From Bog-532 sp963830385 (GTDB taxonomy: Bacteria; Actinomycetota; Actinomycetes; Streptosporangiales; Streptosporangiaceae), in assembly GCA_963830385.1 (NCBI GenBank), contig CAWHMD010000008.1, positions 62,001-126,000 of the forward strand: DNA of 64,000 nt. Reading direction: 5' to 3'. Below the pieces are notes generated by a model that worked only from the letters and a program-made list of their open reading frames with translations, did not search any database and was not told the origin of the DNA. Below, one piece after another: positions 23,353 through 31,994 of this stretch (positions within the stretch are counted from its first letter, which is position 1; every line of letters begins with the position of its first letter). The position numbers and the translations under genes are program-made.

Positions 23353-24720
23353 CGTGGCGTGAGGGTGTGAGGGCGGCCACCGCGTGATCCTTCGAGAGAC
23401 CTGCCAAGTCGACTCGTTGGAGATTTACGCGATGGCCGCAAAGCCCAGTATCGATCCTGCCCGCATGCTGCACGACCAGCTAGAGTCCGCGTCGCCGGAC
23501 TTGCTGCGTTCGCTGCTGACCACGTTCGTGGACACGCTGGTGTCGGCGGAGGCCGACGCGATCTGCGGTGCCCCCTATGGGGTGCCGTCCCCGGAGCGGG
23601 TCAACGTCCGCAATGGTTACCGGCACCGGGACTTTGACACCCGGGTCGGGACGATGGACATGGCGATCCCGAAGCTCCGCTCAGGGTCGTACTTCCCGGA
23701 CTGGCTGCTGGAGCGCCGGCGCCGGGCCGAAGCTGCGCTGACCTCGGTCGTGGCGACCTGCTACCTGCTGGGAGTATCGACCCGGCGGATGGAGAAGCTG
23801 GTCGAATCGCTGGGTATCACCCGGCTGTCGAAGTCGCAGGTCAGCGAGATGGCCCGCGACCTGGACGAGCAGGTGGAGGCGTTCCGGACCCGGCCATTGG
23901 ACGCCGGGCCCTACACGTTCGTGGCCGCGGACGCACTGGTGCTGAAGGTCCGCGAAGGCGGCCGCGTGGTCAACGTGCACGCGCTGCTGGCCACGGGCGT
24001 CAACGGTGACGGGCACCGGGAAATCCTGGGCCTGCAGGTCACCTCCGCCGAAGACGGCGCGGGCTGGCTGGGGTTCTTCCGCGATCTGACCGCCCGCGGC
24101 CTGACCGGCGTCGCCCTGGTCACCTCCGATGCCCACCGCGGCCTGACCGAGGCCATCGGCGCCACCCTGCCCGGCGCCAGCTGGCAGCGGTGCCGCACCC
24201 ACTACGCGGCGAACCTGATGGCCGCCACCCCGAAAGCGTCCTGGCCCTGGGTCAAGACGCTGCTGCACTCGGTCTATGACCAGCCCGATGCCGCCTCCGT
24301 GCACGCCCAGTACGACCGGCTCATCGACGCCATCACCGAAAAGCTGCCCAAGGTCGCCGTGCACCTGGACGCCGCCCGCGCGGACGTCCTGGCGTTCACC
24401 GGCTTCCCCAAAGAGCTCTGGCGGCAGATCTGGAGCAACAATCCCCAGGAGCGGCTGAACCGGGAGATCCGCCGCCGGACCGACGTCGTCGGGATCTTTC
24501 CCGGCCGCGACGCCCTGATCCGCCTGGTCGGCGCCGTCCTGGCTGAACAGCATGACGAATGGGCCGAAGGGCGTCGCTACCTCGGCCTCGACGTCCTAGG
24601 CCGCTCCCGCATCACCCTCGCACCCGGCACTTCGGAGGTGACCCCCGACAACGACCTCCAGGCGCTCAGCGCCTAACCCACGACAAGGATCACGCGCTAA
24701 CCGCGAAACACCACGCCACG
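23353..24720 (+). mobile_element. IS256-family insertion sequence, about 1.35 kb
   Basis: The transposase gene is flanked by imperfect terminal inverted repeats. The left end (23364-23392) and the reverse complement of the right end (24685-24712) share GGTGT, an inner GCGG and the 12-mer CGCGTGATCCTT. A further CGTGGCGT pair lies just outside (23353-23360 and 24713-24720). I see no clear 8-9 bp target duplication, so exact ends are uncertain by about 11 bp. The insertion truncates the HTH gene on its left. Confidence 0.8.
23432..24676 (+). CDS. IS256-family transposase
   Basis: A 414-residue Mutator-type transposase. Features: N-terminal DTLVSAEADAICGAPYGVPS, ERVNVRNGYRHRDFDTRVG, catalytic Asp in VAADALVLKVREGG, second Asp in LVTSDAHRGL, and the conserved end WRQIWSNNPQERLNREIRRR then TDVVGIFP, carrying the catalytic Glu. 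It is full length and in frame, so it is probably active. The ATG at 23432 has GGAG upstream. It is the only ORF of the element. Confidence 0.95.
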   Translation: MAAKPSIDPARMLHDQLESASPDLLRSLLTTFVDTLVSAEADAICGAPYGVPSPERVNVRNGYRHRDFDTRVGTMDMAIPKLRSGSYFPDWLLERRRRAEAALTSVVATCYLLGVSTRRMEKLVESLGITRLSKSQVSEMARDLDEQVEAFRTRPLDAGPYTFVAADALVLKVREGGRVVNVHALLATGVNGDGHREILGLQVTSAEDGAGWLGFFRDLTARGLTGVALVTSDAHRGLTEAIGATLPGASWQRCRTHYAANLMAATPKASWPWVKTLLHSVYDQPDAASVHAQYDRLIDAITEKLPKVAVHLDAARADVLAFTGFPKELWRQIWSNNPQERLNREIRRRTDVVGIFPGRDALIRLVGAVLAEQHDEWAEGRRYLGLDVLGRSRITLAPGTSEVTPDNDLQALSA

Positions 24721-24786
24721 GGACTTGACCCAGTACGCAAGCAGAGGGAGGCCGGGATGGGCCCGGTAATCAACCAGGGAAGAGAC

Positions 24787-24981
24787 ATGACACGAAAGAA
24801 TCGTTCCCGTTCGGGGTTGCTGACCCTCAGGACTGCGTTCGTCTTGGCGCTGGCGGTGGCCTCCGCTTGCCTCATCGGCGGCTTGACCTGGCATGCACGG
24901 CGCAACGCCGCCGAGGCGCTTCTGGCTGGCATCACCGCGTTCCCCGCTGCGACGACCTTCATCAACTGGATGATCGCGTGA
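24787..24981 (+). CDS. Small membrane protein, 64 residues
   Basis: MTRKNRSRSGLLTLRTAFVL starts a basic N-terminus, followed by a TM helix (AFVLALAVASACLIGGLTW) and a second weaker hydrophobic stretch near the C-terminus (LLAGITAFPAATTFINWMIA). An alternative ATG at 24757 with GGGAGG would add 10 residues. It lies just beyond the right IS end. I recognise no family, though short two-helix proteins like this recur in actinomycetes. Confidence 0.5.
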   Translation: MTRKNRSRSGLLTLRTAFVLALAVASACLIGGLTWHARRNAAEALLAGITAFPAATTFINWMIA

Positions 24982-25063
24982 CCTGGTCCGGGGTGATCCC
25001 GCGCGGAGGGCGCCCGGGAGGGCCTTGACATGCTGGACACAGGCAGACGGAAGGGATGGCGCG

Positions 25064-26464
25064 ATGGCCGTGGCGAGCGCACCTGCCAGTGATACGGTCC
25101 CGGTGCTGCCGGGTGGCCGGCGGCTGCTCGGCCACGCGCTGGAGTTCCGCCGCGACCCGCTCGCGCTGTTCCAGCGCGCCCGCCAGCACGGTGAGGTGGT
25201 CCGCATCCGGTTCGGGCCGTTCCCGGTCTACCTGCTGAACAGCCCCGCGGTGATCCGGCAGGCGCTGGTCGGCCAGGCCCGGAAGCTGGAGAAGGGCATC
25301 AACTTCGGGCGGGCCAGGAAGCTGATCGGCAACGGGCTGGTGATGGCGGCCGGTGAGGACCACCGCCGCCAGCGGCGGCTCATGCAGCCGGCCTTCCACC
25401 GGGCCGAGATCGCCCGCTACCTGGAGACCATGCGCGACGTCGCGGTGCCGCGGATCGACGGCTGGGCCGGCGGCCAGCGCCTCGTGTTCGACCGGGAGCT
25501 GCGCTCGATCACGCTCACCGTGCTGACCAGGACGCTGCTGTCCAGCGACGTCGGCGCCGAGGCGATCGGCGAGATCGAGCGCCTGCTGCGGGTGCTGCTG
25601 GCCGAGTTGCTGCCCGAAGGGATCGTGGCCAACATCCCCGCCCTGGCCTGGGTCCCGACCCGGTCCAACCGCCGGTTTGACGCCGCCAACCGCCGGCTGG
25701 GCACGCTGCTGGCCGGCATCATCGAGGGTTACCGGTCGGCCGGCCAGGACCGCGGCGACCTGATGTCGATCATGATCAGCGCCCGGGACGACGAGACCGG
25801 CGCCGGGATGAGCAGCCAGCAGCTCCGGGACGAGGCGATGACGCTGGTGATCGCGGGCTCGGAGACCACCGGCAACACCCTGGCCTGGGCCTGCTACCTG
25901 CTCAGCCAGCACCCGGAGGTCCAGCAGCGGCTGCAGCAGGAGGCCGACCAGGTCCTGGCCGGCCGCGACGCCGGCTACGACGATCTGGCCCGGCTCCCGT
26001 TCACCCGCGCGGTCATCACCGAGACGCTGCGCCTGTACAGCCCGGTGTGGGTGCTGCCGCGGGCGGCGACCACCGACGTCGAGCTGGGTGGCTACCGGCT
26101 GCGGGCCAAGAGCCGGATCCTGTTCAGCCCGTTCGCGCTCAACCGTGACCCCGGCCTGCACCGCGACCCCGACCGGTTCGACCCCGGCCGCTGGGCCACC
26201 GACTACACCCGGACCGAAATGCGGGCGTCGTTCTTCCCGTTCGGGCAGGGGATCAGGAACTGCATCGGCGAAGGCTTCGCCTGGACCGAGGCCATCCTCC
26301 TGCTCAGCGCCATCGCCGCCCGCTGGCAGCTGCACCTGGCCGAGGGCGCCGACGTGCACCCGGTCGTCAGCAGCACCCTGGTCCCCAGCGAGCTCCCGAT
26401 CGTCCTGACCCGCCGCCGGGCACTGCCATCGGCCGGAAGTGGTACTACGAGCCCGGTCGGCTAA
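25064..26464 (+). CDS. Cytochrome P450
   Basis: A 466-residue P450 with all hallmarks: proline-rich VPVLPGGRRLLGH start, I-helix oxygen-activation AGSETTGN, K-helix ETLR, and heme loop FFPFGQGIRNCIGEG with the thiolate Cys at residue 400. There is no membrane anchor, so it is a soluble bacterial class I enzyme needing separate ferredoxin and reductase, neither of which is nearby. Sequence style is closest to the terpenoid/fatty-acid oxidising bacterial P450s (pentalenene-oxygenase-like), a tentative assignment. GGAAGGG precedes the ATG. Its stop lies inside the left arm of the inverted repeat at 26460. Confidence 0.93.
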   Translation: MAVASAPASDTVPVLPGGRRLLGHALEFRRDPLALFQRARQHGEVVRIRFGPFPVYLLNSPAVIRQALVGQARKLEKGINFGRARKLIGNGLVMAAGEDHRRQRRLMQPAFHRAEIARYLETMRDVAVPRIDGWAGGQRLVFDRELRSITLTVLTRTLLSSDVGAEAIGEIERLLRVLLAELLPEGIVANIPALAWVPTRSNRRFDAANRRLGTLLAGIIEGYRSAGQDRGDLMSIMISARDDETGAGMSSQQLRDEAMTLVIAGSETTGNTLAWACYLLSQHPEVQQRLQQEADQVLAGRDAGYDDLARLPFTRAVITETLRLYSPVWVLPRAATTDVELGGYRLRAKSRILFSPFALNRDPGLHRDPDRFDPGRWATDYTRTEMRASFFPFGQGIRNCIGEGFAWTEAILLLSAIAARWQLHLAEGADVHPVVSSTLVPSELPIVLTRRRALPSAGSGTTSPVG

Positions 26465-26540
26465 ACGGTTCATGCTGATTCCGAATTTTTATAAACGGCG
26501 CTATCGGTAAATATTTTTTCGGCGCAATGAACCGTTTAGC
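26460..26540. repeat. 81-bp element with 14-bp perfect terminal inverted repeats and AT-rich core
   Basis: GCTAAACGGTTCAT (26460-26473) and ATGAACCGTTTAGC (26527-26540) are exact inverse copies, separated by 53 bp that is markedly AT-rich for this genome (runs of T5 and T6). The left arm contains the P450 stop codon. It may act as a large bidirectional terminator hairpin, a silencer/nucleoid-protein target, or a miniature mobile element. No target duplication is visible. Confidence 0.8.
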
Positions 26541-26602
26541 TCAAGCGCGTCGTATTTACGAACGCGAATGGCAATTAATCAGCGTCAGGAGGGAAATTGG
26601 CC

Positions 26603-26686
26603 ATGTATAAAAACGTTACGCCTGGGCCCCCCTTCTGCGGCGGCCGGCCACATACAGACCGTGGCCCCTGCTGCGGGCGGCCCTGA
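26603..26686 (+). CDS. Possible 27-residue Cys/Pro-rich peptide
   Basis: An excellent ribosome site (AGGAGGG, 9 nt upstream) leads into an ATG opening MYKNVTPGPPFCGGRPHTDR and ending GPCCGRP before TGA. The first codons are AT-rich and the rest GC-rich, so this may be the preserved start of a longer gene whose body was replaced. It overlaps no real gene on the same strand. The coding status is uncertain. Confidence 0.3.
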   Translation: MYKNVTPGPPFCGGRPHTDRGPCCGRP

Positions 26687-26696
26687 CCGCCGGCCG

Positions 26697-26932
26697 TTAT
26701 CGCCGGCCCCGGCCCGGATCGATCGTGATCTGCTCGACGCCGAGCGGGGCCAGCATGTCGGCCAGCGCCCGGGCCGCCAGGCGGATCCACTGCTGGGACG
26801 GTCCCAGCGTCTGGCAGCCGATTCGGACGTGAACGCGAGCCCGACCCGCTCGCCCGTCGGCAGCCGCCCGGTCCGCACCGCCAGCGCCCCCGCCTTACTG
26901 ATCTGCACCGGTACTAAGAACATTTTCCCCAT
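26697..26932 (-). pseudogene. SAV_915-like small protein gene with a frameshift
   Basis: The ATG at 26932 with GGGGAGG upstream opens MGKMFLVPVQISKAGALAVR, LPTGERVGLAFTSES. The frame then shifts, and another frame continues LGPSQQWIRLAARALADM, LAPLGVEQITIDPGRGR to TAA at 26697. Together these match the SAV_915-type pattern VPV...GERTAVGFTS...LGPxQxWIRL...LAPLGV...DP found in streptomycetes. The break is near 26820-26835. Function unknown. Confidence 0.6.
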
Positions 26933-26993
26933 CGAAATCGCCTCCCCGTCGTATCTCCTATACGGCCGGGCGGGCGGTCAGATTGCTGACGGT

Positions 26994-28667
26994 TCAGGCG
27001 CGGACCGGCAGCCGCACGCACGACCCGGCCAGGCCGATGGCCTGGTGGGAGGCCGTCATCGCGACCGCGGTGCCGGGCGGCTCGCTGGTGCCGAGGTTGC
27101 GCTCCCAGCGCGGGAACGAGCCCCCGCTCACCAGCAGCCGGATCCGGTTCCCGGCCGTGAACCGGTGAGCCACCGGGTCCAGCTCGATGCGCACCGCGCC
27201 GTCCCGGTGGGCGGGATCCAGCCGCTGGAAGCCGTCGCTGACGTTGGTGGACCGGTCCTGCGGGTCGACCTCGCTGATCCGGATGAACAGGTCGGCCGGG
27301 TTGCCGGTCGTGTGCGCGAGCTCGGCGACCGGGCTCCCGAACACCTCGAGCGGTTCGGTCAGCGGCGGGCCGGTGAAGGCCAGCACGTCCGGCCGCTGCG
27401 CCAGCGCGCTGTCGTCGGCGTACCCGTAGGGCGGGACCAGCGCGCGGCCGCCGATCGTCGGGGTCGGGTCGGCCGGGTCGTAGGTGAACCGGGCCGGCTC
27501 GCTGCCCGCCGGGGCCGCCTGCCCCGACAAGCCCCCGCCCGGTTGCGGGTACCAGACCTGCTCGCGGGTGGCGGGCGGCCAGGCGGGCAGGTCGCGCCAC
27601 TGGCCGGCTCCGGTCACGAACACCCGCACCGGGGCCGTCCGGTCCCAGGTCCCCGCCCCGGTCCCGGGGCCGGCCAGGTGCTCGCCCAGCCAGCTGAGGC
27701 TCTCGTTCATGACCAGGCGGCTGGCCCTGGTGGCGAACTCGGCGTGCGTCCACGGGCCGACGGTGAGCGCCACGTCGAGGCCGCGGTCGTGCAGCCGGAG
27801 GTACTGCCCGATCGTCTGCCGCACGAACAGGTCCTGCCAGCCGCCCTGCAGCAGCACCGGGATCTGCACCCGGTCGAGGGCGGCCGGCAGCTGCGCCGGT
27901 GCCCACCACGGGTCAGCCGGGTCACGGCGGACGGCGAATTCACGGAACCAGGGCGCTCGTCCCCCGCACAGCTGCTCCACCGCGTCGGCGACCGGCAGGT
28001 GCCGCAGCGCCGGGGCCTGCCGCCGGGTCCCGGTGTAGACCCGCACCATCAGGCGGGGCAGCGAGTACTGCTCCTGGTGGGTGACCGCGTCCGCCCAGCC
28101 GACCCAGGTCGACAGCCCGGCCGCGCCGCCTTCGTACATGCCCTCGCGGAAGTCGTGGGGGCCGACCTGGATGATCGCGGTCACCAGCTCGGGCGGCGGG
28201 TCCACCAGCAGCGCCCACTGGGTGAAGCCCAGGTAGGACCCGCCGAAGGTGGCGAACCGGCCGCCGAACCAGGGCTGTTCCCGCAGCCAGGTCACGGTGT
28301 CGGCCGCGTCGTCGGCCTCCTGCCGCATCGGGTCGAACGTCCCGCCCGAACCGAACGTGCCGCGCACCCGGGCCTGGATGACCCGGTACCCGCGGGCGGC
28401 GAACACCCCGCCGTACAGCGAGCCGTTCACCGGGTCGTACCCGTACGGCGACCGCAGCAGCACGGTGCCGAGGACCGGTTCGGCCGGGTGCAGGACGTCC
28501 GCCCGCAGCACCGCGCCGTCCCGCATCGGCACCGGCAGGTCCCGTGCGACCGTGTAGTCACCCCGGGCGGGCGGCAGCTTCAGCAGCCGCCCAAAGGCCG
28601 CGTCGATCAGCTTCCGGCCGCGGGTCTGCGGTGCTGCCGTTTGACCCCGCCTGCCGGTTTTGCTCAC
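26994..28667 (-). CDS. CocE/NonD family hydrolase (X-Pro dipeptidyl-peptidase S15-like)
   Basis: A 557-residue alpha/beta hydrolase with an S15 catalytic domain and a C-terminal jelly-roll. It shows PVPMRDGAVLRADVLHP, the RGTFGSGG loop, the nucleophile elbow FGGSYLGFTQW, and the catalytic-His region VGPWTHAEF. The C-terminal domain has ELAHTTGNPADLFIRISEVD and RLLVSGGSFPRWERN. The GTG start at 28667 is chosen because the upstream reading crosses the promoter of the divergent genes; no strong ribosome site is seen. Family members hydrolyse esters (cocaine esterase) or N-acyl bonds. It is divergent from the zinc-ribbon/MutS-like operon. Confidence 0.87.
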   Translation of the reverse strand: MSKTGRRGQTAAPQTRGRKLIDAAFGRLLKLPPARGDYTVARDLPVPMRDGAVLRADVLHPAEPVLGTVLLRSPYGYDPVNGSLYGGVFAARGYRVIQARVRGTFGSGGTFDPMRQEADDAADTVTWLREQPWFGGRFATFGGSYLGFTQWALLVDPPPELVTAIIQVGPHDFREGMYEGGAAGLSTWVGWADAVTHQEQYSLPRLMVRVYTGTRRQAPALRHLPVADAVEQLCGGRAPWFREFAVRRDPADPWWAPAQLPAALDRVQIPVLLQGGWQDLFVRQTIGQYLRLHDRGLDVALTVGPWTHAEFATRASRLVMNESLSWLGEHLAGPGTGAGTWDRTAPVRVFVTGAGQWRDLPAWPPATREQVWYPQPGGGLSGQAAPAGSEPARFTYDPADPTPTIGGRALVPPYGYADDSALAQRPDVLAFTGPPLTEPLEVFGSPVAELAHTTGNPADLFIRISEVDPQDRSTNVSDGFQRLDPAHRDGAVRIELDPVAHRFTAGNRIRLLVSGGSFPRWERNLGTSEPPGTAVAMTASHQAIGLAGSCVRLPVRA

Positions 28668-28791
28668 GCGCTCGAAGGTACACTGACCATGGCGGTTGCA
28701 CCGCTGATGGTGGATCTCATCGCGTGCTCGCACGCGCTGCCGGATGGCCAATGGGTCCTGTGCTCCGCGACTGAGAGGCAGGAACCATCAG

Positions 28792-28935
28792 ATGATCTGT
28801 CTGGAATGCGCCACGAACATAAACAGCTCCGGCTCGGCCCGGCCAACGATCGGCCCCGCCTTTCAGCCCCGGAACGGCAAGCGCCGGTTCATCTGCACCA
28901 CCTGTGAGGTGCCGCCTTTTGCTGGAGGGGGATGA
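28792..28935 (+). CDS. Zinc-ribbon-like miniprotein, 47 residues
   Basis: Starts MICLECATNINSSGSA and ends KRRFICTTCEVPPFAGGG: two CxxC pairs about 30 residues apart, the spacing of a small zinc ribbon. AGGAA lies 7 nt before the ATG, and the stop is only 3 nt from the start of the first MutS-like gene, so the three genes form one unit. No family is recognised. It could be a DNA- or protein-binding accessory of the MutS-like pair, by context only. Confidence 0.55.
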   Translation: MICLECATNINSSGSARPTIGPAFQPRNGKRRFICTTCEVPPFAGGG

Positions 28936-28938
28936 GGT

Positions 28939-30471
28939 ATGCCTTTTTCCAGCGTTCTTTTTGAAAGGGTCACTGACCTCCCCGCGCCCGACCGGGCTGC
29001 GTGGCCGCAGGTCCTCGCCGACCTGAATCTGGACCAGGTGCAGGCGGCGATGACGCTCGGCCGCGAGCAGTACAACCTCACGCCCTTTTTCCTGGCCCCG
29101 CTGCCCGACGAAGCGGCGATCCACTACCGCCATCAGGTGGTCAGGGATCTGCGCGACGAGGCCGTGCGCACCGCCGTCACCACGTTCGCGCGCGCCCTGG
29201 CGGTCATGCGCCAGGGGCAGTCCCAGGGCGGCCGCCTGCGTCACCCGCAGCAGCGGCAGCGCTGGTTCCTGGACGCGGCCAGCATCTACGGCCAGGCCGT
29301 CTCGGCCTTCGCCGAGCAGCTCCGGACGGTGGAGCTGCACTCGGCCGGGCTGCGCTCGCTGCGTGAGTACCTGACGGCCTACGTGCAGTCCGCCGGCTAC
29401 CAGCAGCTGATCGCCGACGTCGATGACCTGCTGGGGCGGCTGGGGGAGGTCCGCTACTGCGTCTACATCAGGGACACCCGCGTCCGGGTCACCCGGTACC
29501 AGGACGAGGCCGACTACGGCGCCGACGTCGAGCAGACGTTCGCCAAGTTCGCGCAGGGCGCGGTCACCGATTACCGGGTGAAGTTCCGGGCGCAGGCCGG
29601 GATGGACGACATCGAGGCCCAGATCCTGGACGGCGTGGCCCAGCTGTTCCCGGAGCTGTTCGGCGACCTGGACAAGTTCGGCCGCCGCCACGCAAGCTAC
29701 GCCGACGAGGTCATCAGCACCTTCGACCGCGAGGTCCAGTTCTACCTGGCCTACCTGGACTACATCCGGCCGCTGGAGTCGGCCGGGCTGCCGTTCTGCT
29801 ACCCCCAGGTGAGCACGGTCAGCAAGCAGACCGAGGCCGACGGCAGTTTCGACATCGCGCTGGCCAGCAAGCTGGCCGGCCGCCGGACCGTCGTCCGCAA
29901 CAGCCTGCGCCTCGACGGCGGCGAGCGCGCGCTGGTCGTGACCGGCCCGAACCAGGGCGGCAAGACCACCTTCGCCCGGATGTTCGGCCAGCTGCACTAC
30001 CTGGCCGCCCTCGGACTGCTGGTGCCCGGCCAATCGGCCCGGCTGTTCGTCCCCGACCGGATCTTCACCCACTTCGAAAAGGAAGAGGACCTGCAGAACC
30101 TGCGCGGCCGCCTCGAGGATGAGCTGGTCCGCATCCACGAGATCCTGGCCGCGGCCACCAGCCGCAGCGTCATCATCCTGAACGAGAGCTTCGCCTCCAC
30201 CAGCCTGGAGGACGCCTCGTTCCTGGGCGCGGAGTTCCTGGGCCGGATCACCGGGCAGGACCAGCTCTGCCTGTACGTGACGTTCATCGACCAGCTGGCC
30301 GCGCTCAACCCGGCCTGCGTGAGCATGGTGGCCGAGATCGACCCGGGCAACCTCGCGGACCGGACGTTCCGGGTCGTCCGCAAGCCCGCCGACGGCCTGG
30401 CCTACGCGGCCGCGATCGCCGACAAGTACGGCCTGACATATCAGCGGCTGAAAGAGCGGATCGCCGGATGA
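28939..30471 (+). CDS. MutS-like ATPase A (no mismatch-recognition domain)
   Basis: A 510-residue protein whose C-terminal third is a MutS/ABC-type ATPase: Walker A GPNQGGKTTFARM (about residue 336), a signature-like segment THFEKEEDLQNLRGRLEDEL, and Walker B SVIILNESFASTS (about 408). The N-terminal 300 residues are helical, corresponding to MutS core/lever regions. The mismatch-binding domain I and the usual Walker B DE (here NE) are absent. Canonical MutS1 is about 850 residues. GGAGGGGG precedes the ATG. The stop overlaps the start of a paralogue by 4 nt, suggesting a coupled heterodimer. A role in recombination or DNA repair is inference. Confidence 0.82.
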   Translation: MPFSSVLFERVTDLPAPDRAAWPQVLADLNLDQVQAAMTLGREQYNLTPFFLAPLPDEAAIHYRHQVVRDLRDEAVRTAVTTFARALAVMRQGQSQGGRLRHPQQRQRWFLDAASIYGQAVSAFAEQLRTVELHSAGLRSLREYLTAYVQSAGYQQLIADVDDLLGRLGEVRYCVYIRDTRVRVTRYQDEADYGADVEQTFAKFAQGAVTDYRVKFRAQAGMDDIEAQILDGVAQLFPELFGDLDKFGRRHASYADEVISTFDREVQFYLAYLDYIRPLESAGLPFCYPQVSTVSKQTEADGSFDIALASKLAGRRTVVRNSLRLDGGERALVVTGPNQGGKTTFARMFGQLHYLAALGLLVPGQSARLFVPDRIFTHFEKEEDLQNLRGRLEDELVRIHEILAAATSRSVIILNESFASTSLEDASFLGAEFLGRITGQDQLCLYVTFIDQLAALNPACVSMVAEIDPGNLADRTFRVVRKPADGLAYAAAIADKYGLTYQRLKERIAG

Positions 30472-31994
30472 AGGCGTTCCTGATGTACCGGGACCGGGAC
30501 ATCGACCCCGCCCGCGAGCCGACCGTGGCCGAGCAGGCCCTCACCCAGGACCTGGAGCTCGGCACGCTGTGGGCGGCGATGGCGGGTGGCGACGATTTCC
30601 TGGCCGGCCTGGCCCGGCGGGCCGTCCTGACCAGCTTGACCAGCGCGGACGACATCGGCTACCGGCAGCAGATCCTGGCCGACGCAGTGGCCCAGCCGGC
30701 CGCGGTCCGGCGGCTCTACGACATCGCGGTCGCCGCCGTCACCGGCGAGCGGAAGATCTACTTCGGCCTGATGAGCAACTCGCCCGAGTCGCTGCTGTAC
30801 CGGTCGGTGCAGGTGCTGGAGATGTTCAGCGGGCTGCTGAGGCAGCTGCGGTCGATCGCCGACACCGCCGGCGACCGGTTCCAGTCCGAGGGCTTCCGCC
30901 GGTTCTTCGCCATGATCGCCGCCGAGCTGGACGACGCCTACCTGAAGACCGTGGACGGCCACCTGAAGGAGCTCGGCTTCGGCCGCGGCACGCTGATCAG
31001 CGCCGGCCTCGGCCGGGGCAACAAGGGCACCGGCTACGTGCTGCGTCAGCCACCCGACCAGGGCTGGCGGGAACGCTGGTCACGCGGCGCCAAGACCGGT
31101 TTCAGCTTCACCGTCGACGACCACGACGAGGCCGCCCAGCAGGCCCTGTCCGACCTGCGCTCGCGTGGCCTCAACGGGGTGGCGAACTCGCTGGCCCAGG
31201 CCAACGACCACATCCTCGCCTTCTTCACCATGCTCCGGGCCGAGCTCGCCTTCTACCTGGGCGCCCTGAACCTGCGCGAGGCGCTGACCGCCGCCGGCGA
31301 ACCAGTATGCATCCCGGTCCCGGTCGCCGGGGCGGCCCTCGCCGGGGAGGGGCTGGTCCTGTCGGCGCGCGGCCTCTACGACCCGGCGCTCAGCCTCAAG
31401 CTGCCGGGCCGCGCGGTCGGCAACGACCTGGCGGCCGACGGCAAGCGGTTGGTGATGATCACCGGCGCCAACCAGGGCGGCAAGTCCACGTTCCTGCGCA
31501 GCGTCGGCCTGGCCCAGCTGATGATGCAGTGCGGCCTGTTCGCCGCGGCCGAATCGTTCACCGCCAGCATCAGCCCCGGCATCTTCACGCACTTCAAGCG
31601 CGAGGAAGACGCCACCATGGAGCAGGGCAAGCTGGACGAGGAGCTGAGCCGCATGCGCGACATCGCCGCCCAGCTCAGCGCCGGCAGCGTGCTCCTCGCC
31701 AACGAGTCGTTCGCCGCCACCAACGAGCAGGAAGGCTCGGAGATCGGCCGCCAGGTCGTGCGGGCCCTGCTCGACTCCGGGGTGCGCGTGGTGTTCGTGA
31801 CGCACCTGTACGACCTGGCCCAGAGCTTCTGGTCCGGCCAGGCCGGCCACGCCTACTCCGCTCAGGACGGCGCGGCCCTGTTCCTCCGCCCCGAACGCCG
31901 CGACGACGGCCAGCGGACGTTCCGGCTGCAGCCGGGGGAGCCCCTGTCCACCAGCTACGGGCCTGATTTGTACCGGCGGATCTTCGGCCCTTAA
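30468..31994 (+). CDS. MutS-like ATPase B, paralogue of the upstream gene
   Basis: A 508-residue protein with the same layout: a helical N-terminal two-thirds, then Walker A ITGANQGGKSTFLRSVG (about residue 332), THFKREEDATMEQGKLDEEL, Walker B SVLLANESFAATNEQEG (about 406) and a switch-like VVFVTHLYDLAQ. As in its partner, the Walker B acidic pair is NE in place of DE. The two proteins differ widely outside the ATPase motifs, consistent with an obligate heterodimer in the manner of MutS homologues, though this is inferred. The start overlaps the upstream stop (ATGA). It ends 4 bp into the convergent reductase gene. Confidence 0.82.
   Translation: MKAFLMYRDRDIDPAREPTVAEQALTQDLELGTLWAAMAGGDDFLAGLARRAVLTSLTSADDIGYRQQILADAVAQPAAVRRLYDIAVAAVTGERKIYFGLMSNSPESLLYRSVQVLEMFSGLLRQLRSIADTAGDRFQSEGFRRFFAMIAAELDDAYLKTVDGHLKELGFGRGTLISAGLGRGNKGTGYVLRQPPDQGWRERWSRGAKTGFSFTVDDHDEAAQQALSDLRSRGLNGVANSLAQANDHILAFFTMLRAELAFYLGALNLREALTAAGEPVCIPVPVAGAALAGEGLVLSARGLYDPALSLKLPGRAVGNDLAADGKRLVMITGANQGGKSTFLRSVGLAQLMMQCGLFAAAESFTASISPGIFTHFKREEDATMEQGKLDEELSRMRDIAAQLSAGSVLLANESFAATNEQEGSEIGRQVVRALLDSGVRVVFVTHLYDLAQSFWSGQAGHAYSAQDGAALFLRPERRDDGQRTFRLQPGEPLSTSYGPDLYRRIFGP

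Noticed and set aside
24680..24790. The missing 5' part of the HTH gene on the far side of the IS
   Set aside because: A short TGCGTACTGG match occurs there, but the surrounding translation does not continue the HTH frame, so it is probably coincidence.
25025..25050. TTGACA at 25025 as the P450 promoter -35
   Set aside because: No acceptable -10 hexamer lies 16-19 bp downstream.
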